From Mya arenaria (lineage: Eukaryota; Mollusca; Bivalvia; Myida; Myidae): 64,000 nucleotides of DNA. Location: assembly GCF_026914265.1 (NCBI RefSeq), contig NC_069127.1, positions 22,933,045 through 22,997,044 of the forward strand, written 5' to 3'. Under the pieces are notes generated by a model. The model did not search any database. It worked only from the letters and a program-made list of their open reading frames with translations, and was not told the DNA's origin. A program made the position numbers and the translations under genes. Shown one piece after another: positions 61,401 to 64,000 of the stretch. Every line of letters starts with the position of its first letter. Position 1 is the first letter of the stretch.

Positions 61401-63518
61401 ACCCCCCAGAGTCGTCAGTCTGTGGACTTGCCACACCCTCCCTGTCCACTGCCTCCATCTGCTGTGAGAATAGGGCGGAAATGTCGCCGATAGTGAGGGA
61501 CATCTCCTCGGAGGCCTTGCCCATACTGGGAGTTACGTCTATGGACTTCAACAGGGTGTACATCTTCTGCTCTATAGTATTCTTCACAAAGAACCTGTGC
61601 ACATATGTGGGCCTGAAAATGAAACAGACTTATTTTTTTAATAACATGTACAAGACACTTAGTGAAACATATTGATACCTACCCTTCCTGGTTTTCCTAT
61701 GCCTGCACATTGTTAATGACCTACGTATTTTCCCATTTCTAATCACTACTGTTAACCAGATTTGCTAAAATTCTAAATTTTTCATTGAATGCTCTTAATT
61801 TTTCAGTGTAAAATTCAAATGCTTTGATCCAGACAATGATGTAGAGGACGTATTTAATGGCAAATAACAATAAACTAGAAATGTGTCCATAGGACACAGA
61901 TGCCCCCATATGCAGCATTAAGCACAAAAGCAAGGACCATTATTTTGTCTCCATTCTCCATAAGTGTGCATCATAATTATGAGTTCCACAACTTATTTAC
62001 ATCAAATACCTTCCCAAGTGTATGACAAATAATTTTGTAGTAATGGGCGACACAAGTTCAACAACTTTTGCTTATTCAAGTGCCAAAACTCTGGATATAA
62101 AAAGTGCAGTGGCAAACGAAACCACCGGTGTACAACTTCATCACATGAACAACATTCCCTAAAGTTTAATGACTAGTAGTTTTGAAGTTTTGATGACAGA
62201 AAGGCCAATATTTGCTAATTCAATGGCAAAAACTCTGGTTTTACTAAGTGCAGCAGGAAACGATACCCCAGGTGCACAACTTAATCACCCTATTAACATT
62301 CCCCTAAGCCTTTATGACTCTTGGTAATATAGTTAGAGTTTTGAGTGACACAATTTCCCATAAAAACTATGGACAGAATCACAGACACACGCAAGGCAGG
62401 ATGCACTGACTGACACAGGGCAAATCCACATCCCACCCCACTATTTTGAGGGGTATAACAATCCTGTCCCTACCTGGTCTGGCCTATGCGGTGAACACGA
62501 CCAATAGCCTGCAGCTCCTGGGCAGGGTTCAGAACGGGTTCCACAAGAATCACATGCGTGGCCTCAATCAAGTTGAGCCCATTTGCGCCGGAGTGCACGG
62601 GCAGCAGTAGGATGGTATCCTCTGGATTCTCCTTGAAGGCTGATAGGTTGTACTGGAAAGGAAGGCATGACTGTATAGAAGAGTATCACAAGCAGACGAC
62701 AATGTGTAAAGGCTTCGCACAAGCCCTTTGGTAAGATTTTACCATCCGCCCCGTATACATGTAAAAGATACTTAGAAGCTTGGCACGAAAATTCGTAAAT
62801 CATTATTGAGACATTCATGTGCCTGGTATCTATTTCTGGTCAGAATAGAAGTCGGGAATTCCAAAAATGATCTAAAAATATCTCTTTTCTTTCAAACTAA
62901 TACGGACTCCTCTAGATGCAAACACGTAGTTGTTTAAATTATCATTGTTCATTACTAGGTTCAATGCAAATTACATTAACAGTTTTAAAAATGACTAAAA
63001 AGTAAAATATTTCGTTTTTTTTTTTTAATGTGCACAAATTGACTAATCTTTACACTGTGCGTACAATCAAATTGTCATCAATCAAAGAATTTATGTAAGC
63101 TTACATGACAGTGTTTTAAATTAAATGAATGTTTTGGCTTGCTAAATCATCTTTAAATAATAATTGATTTGAATAAATGATCGTACAGTAATTATGATAA
63201 CTAGACTGCTTTTTAGATTTTATAGGAATTACAAATACATGTGATCATACTTTGTTTACTTTCACCTTATGAAGACTAAATAAAGCCGGAAGACATTGTG
63301 GAAATTGGAGTAATATAAGGGAGTTTTAGTTTTGGGATATTCAAATACATGTTACACACACAATAAATTCTTAACAGACTTACAAAGCTGTATAACATAA
63401 AAAATACATGTACAAGAAAAAAAATTCTAACCTGGAATTTTCCTGATGCATACAGTGCCCTGTAGTTCAAGTCATTTTCACCGAGAGCCTTGGCAATAAC
63501 ACTTAGCACATCCACCCA
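61117..63518 (-). CDS. SHPRH: E3 ubiquitin ligase SHPRH, 3' part (gene continues off the right edge)
   Basis: SNF2-family ATPase with RING finger that polyubiquitinates PCNA in DNA damage tolerance. Three minus-strand exons are seen: 63432-63518 (WVDVLSVIAKALGENDLNYR), 62474-62652 (LSAFKENPEDTILLLPVHSG through IEATHVILVEPVLNPAQEL to AIGRVHRIGQTR) and 61117-61612 (PTYVHRFFVKNTIEQKM). These are the last helicase-C motifs, including the arginine-finger region GRVHRIGQ. The protein then departs from the family. After SLTIGDISALFSQQMEAVDR, where vertebrate SHPRH ends within a few residues, it runs on for about 115 residues of repeats such as GQGSSQDIGQGLGEDT, ending GQSLG. Upstream exons (H15, PHD, RING) lie beyond the window. 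Confidence 0.9.
61880..62460 (+). mobile_element. Bivalve-type non-autonomous repeat element in an SHPRH intron
   Basis: Opens 'actagaaatgtgtccatagg' + acacagatgcccc. It contains two diverged ~165-bp units ('aaaactctgg', 'aagtgcag(t/c)', 'ggtg(t/c)acaactt(c/a)atcac') and closes at 'ttgaggggtataacaat'. Confidence 0.62.
62653..63431. other. SHPRH intron, no features
   Basis: AT-rich sequence between two helicase exons. Nothing recognisable. Confidence 0.5.
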
Positions 63519-63570
63519 CTGAAAGTTATACCAACTAGTGTGTTAGCTGAAGGGAATAAACTTTGAACTT

Positions 63571-63722
63571 GGCCGGTTAGCTAACTGGTTAGTGCAATCG
63601 CCACTCACCTAGAAGACCCGGGTTCGTTTCTCGGTCTGGGTGCATGTGAGTTTGGTTTGTGGTTACCAAGCCAGACAAGTGGATACTCCGGTTTCCCCCA
63701 CAACACAAGACCACACTCTCGC
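63571..63722 (+). mobile_element. tRNA-derived SINE
   Basis: A box TTAGCTAACTGGTTAGTGCA, B box GGGTTCGTTTCTCGG, then the same body as the copy at 35497-35690, including 'accaagccagacaagtgg' and 'cacaacacaagaccacactc'. It lies in an SHPRH intron. Confidence 0.85.
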
Positions 63723-64000
63723 GTAATTAATATAATGTTGTAATAACTTGTTTTACTATCATTGTAACATAAATAAGTTTCAACTCACTAATCAATATAT
63801 TATATAGCAATTTTAATACATTGAGGTCTGTCTCATATTCAATTAAACATAAGTCAGCTCTGGACAAATAATTTAAGAACAAAGAAAAAAAGGCTCAACA
63901 AAAAGAAAAAGTGAAATCATTTTTTGAACATGGAGTTTATCGGGATTTTATCCATCTTTATTTTCAATAACCCAAGGAAAAGTATGAAATAAATTTCAGT

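Overview
The window looks like nuclear DNA from a bivalve-like mollusc. The evidence is AT-rich sequence, small exons separated by introns of hundreds to thousands of bases, and several repeat families whose ends I recognise from bivalve genomes (elements opening with a 'gagggccctgaaggccct' hairpin and closing near 'caggtgagct', 'gaccttgacctttgacccc' repeats, tRNA-derived SINEs, and hAT-like elements starting 'caggggcggatcc'). Species assignment is inference. Most long open frames are minisatellites or transposons. The real genes had to be assembled exon by exon from splice sites and homology recalled from memory.

Layout. (1) 4.7-26.1 kb, minus strand: a DHHC palmitoyltransferase of the ZDHHC9/14/18 group, nine coding exons per transcript. 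It has two alternative versions of one exon (9114-9216 and 12772-12874), both fed by a minor-spliceosome (U12, AT-AC) intron. Its introns hold a hAT-like element with its own two-exon gene, a Helitron-like element, and a 33-bp minisatellite that grew out of the gene's own splice acceptor. (2) 30.9-33.9 kb, plus strand: TMEM242, head to head with the ZDHHC gene, with a decayed copy of its third exon. (3) 39.5-40.5 kb, plus strand: an unrecognised 337-residue charged protein. (4) 42.4-56.9 kb, minus strand: a complete 12-exon phenylalanine hydroxylase (462 residues). One intron is filled by about 80 copies of a 23-bp repeat containing GTAAGTAT on the sense strand. A decayed copy of exon 2 lies beside exon 2. 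(5) 61.1-63.5 kb, minus strand, running off the right edge: the 3' end of SHPRH, whose C-terminus has been extended by a translated minisatellite.

The genes do not form one pathway: palmitoylation, mitochondrial membrane assembly, phenylalanine breakdown and PCNA ubiquitination. The unifying theme is splice-site evolution. The window shows a live duplicated exon pair made mutually exclusive by spliceosome type, two decayed exon duplicates, and two minisatellites built from splice-site sequence (3' sites in ZDHHC, 5' sites in PAH). No rRNA, tRNA, CRISPR or retrovirus-like element was seen.
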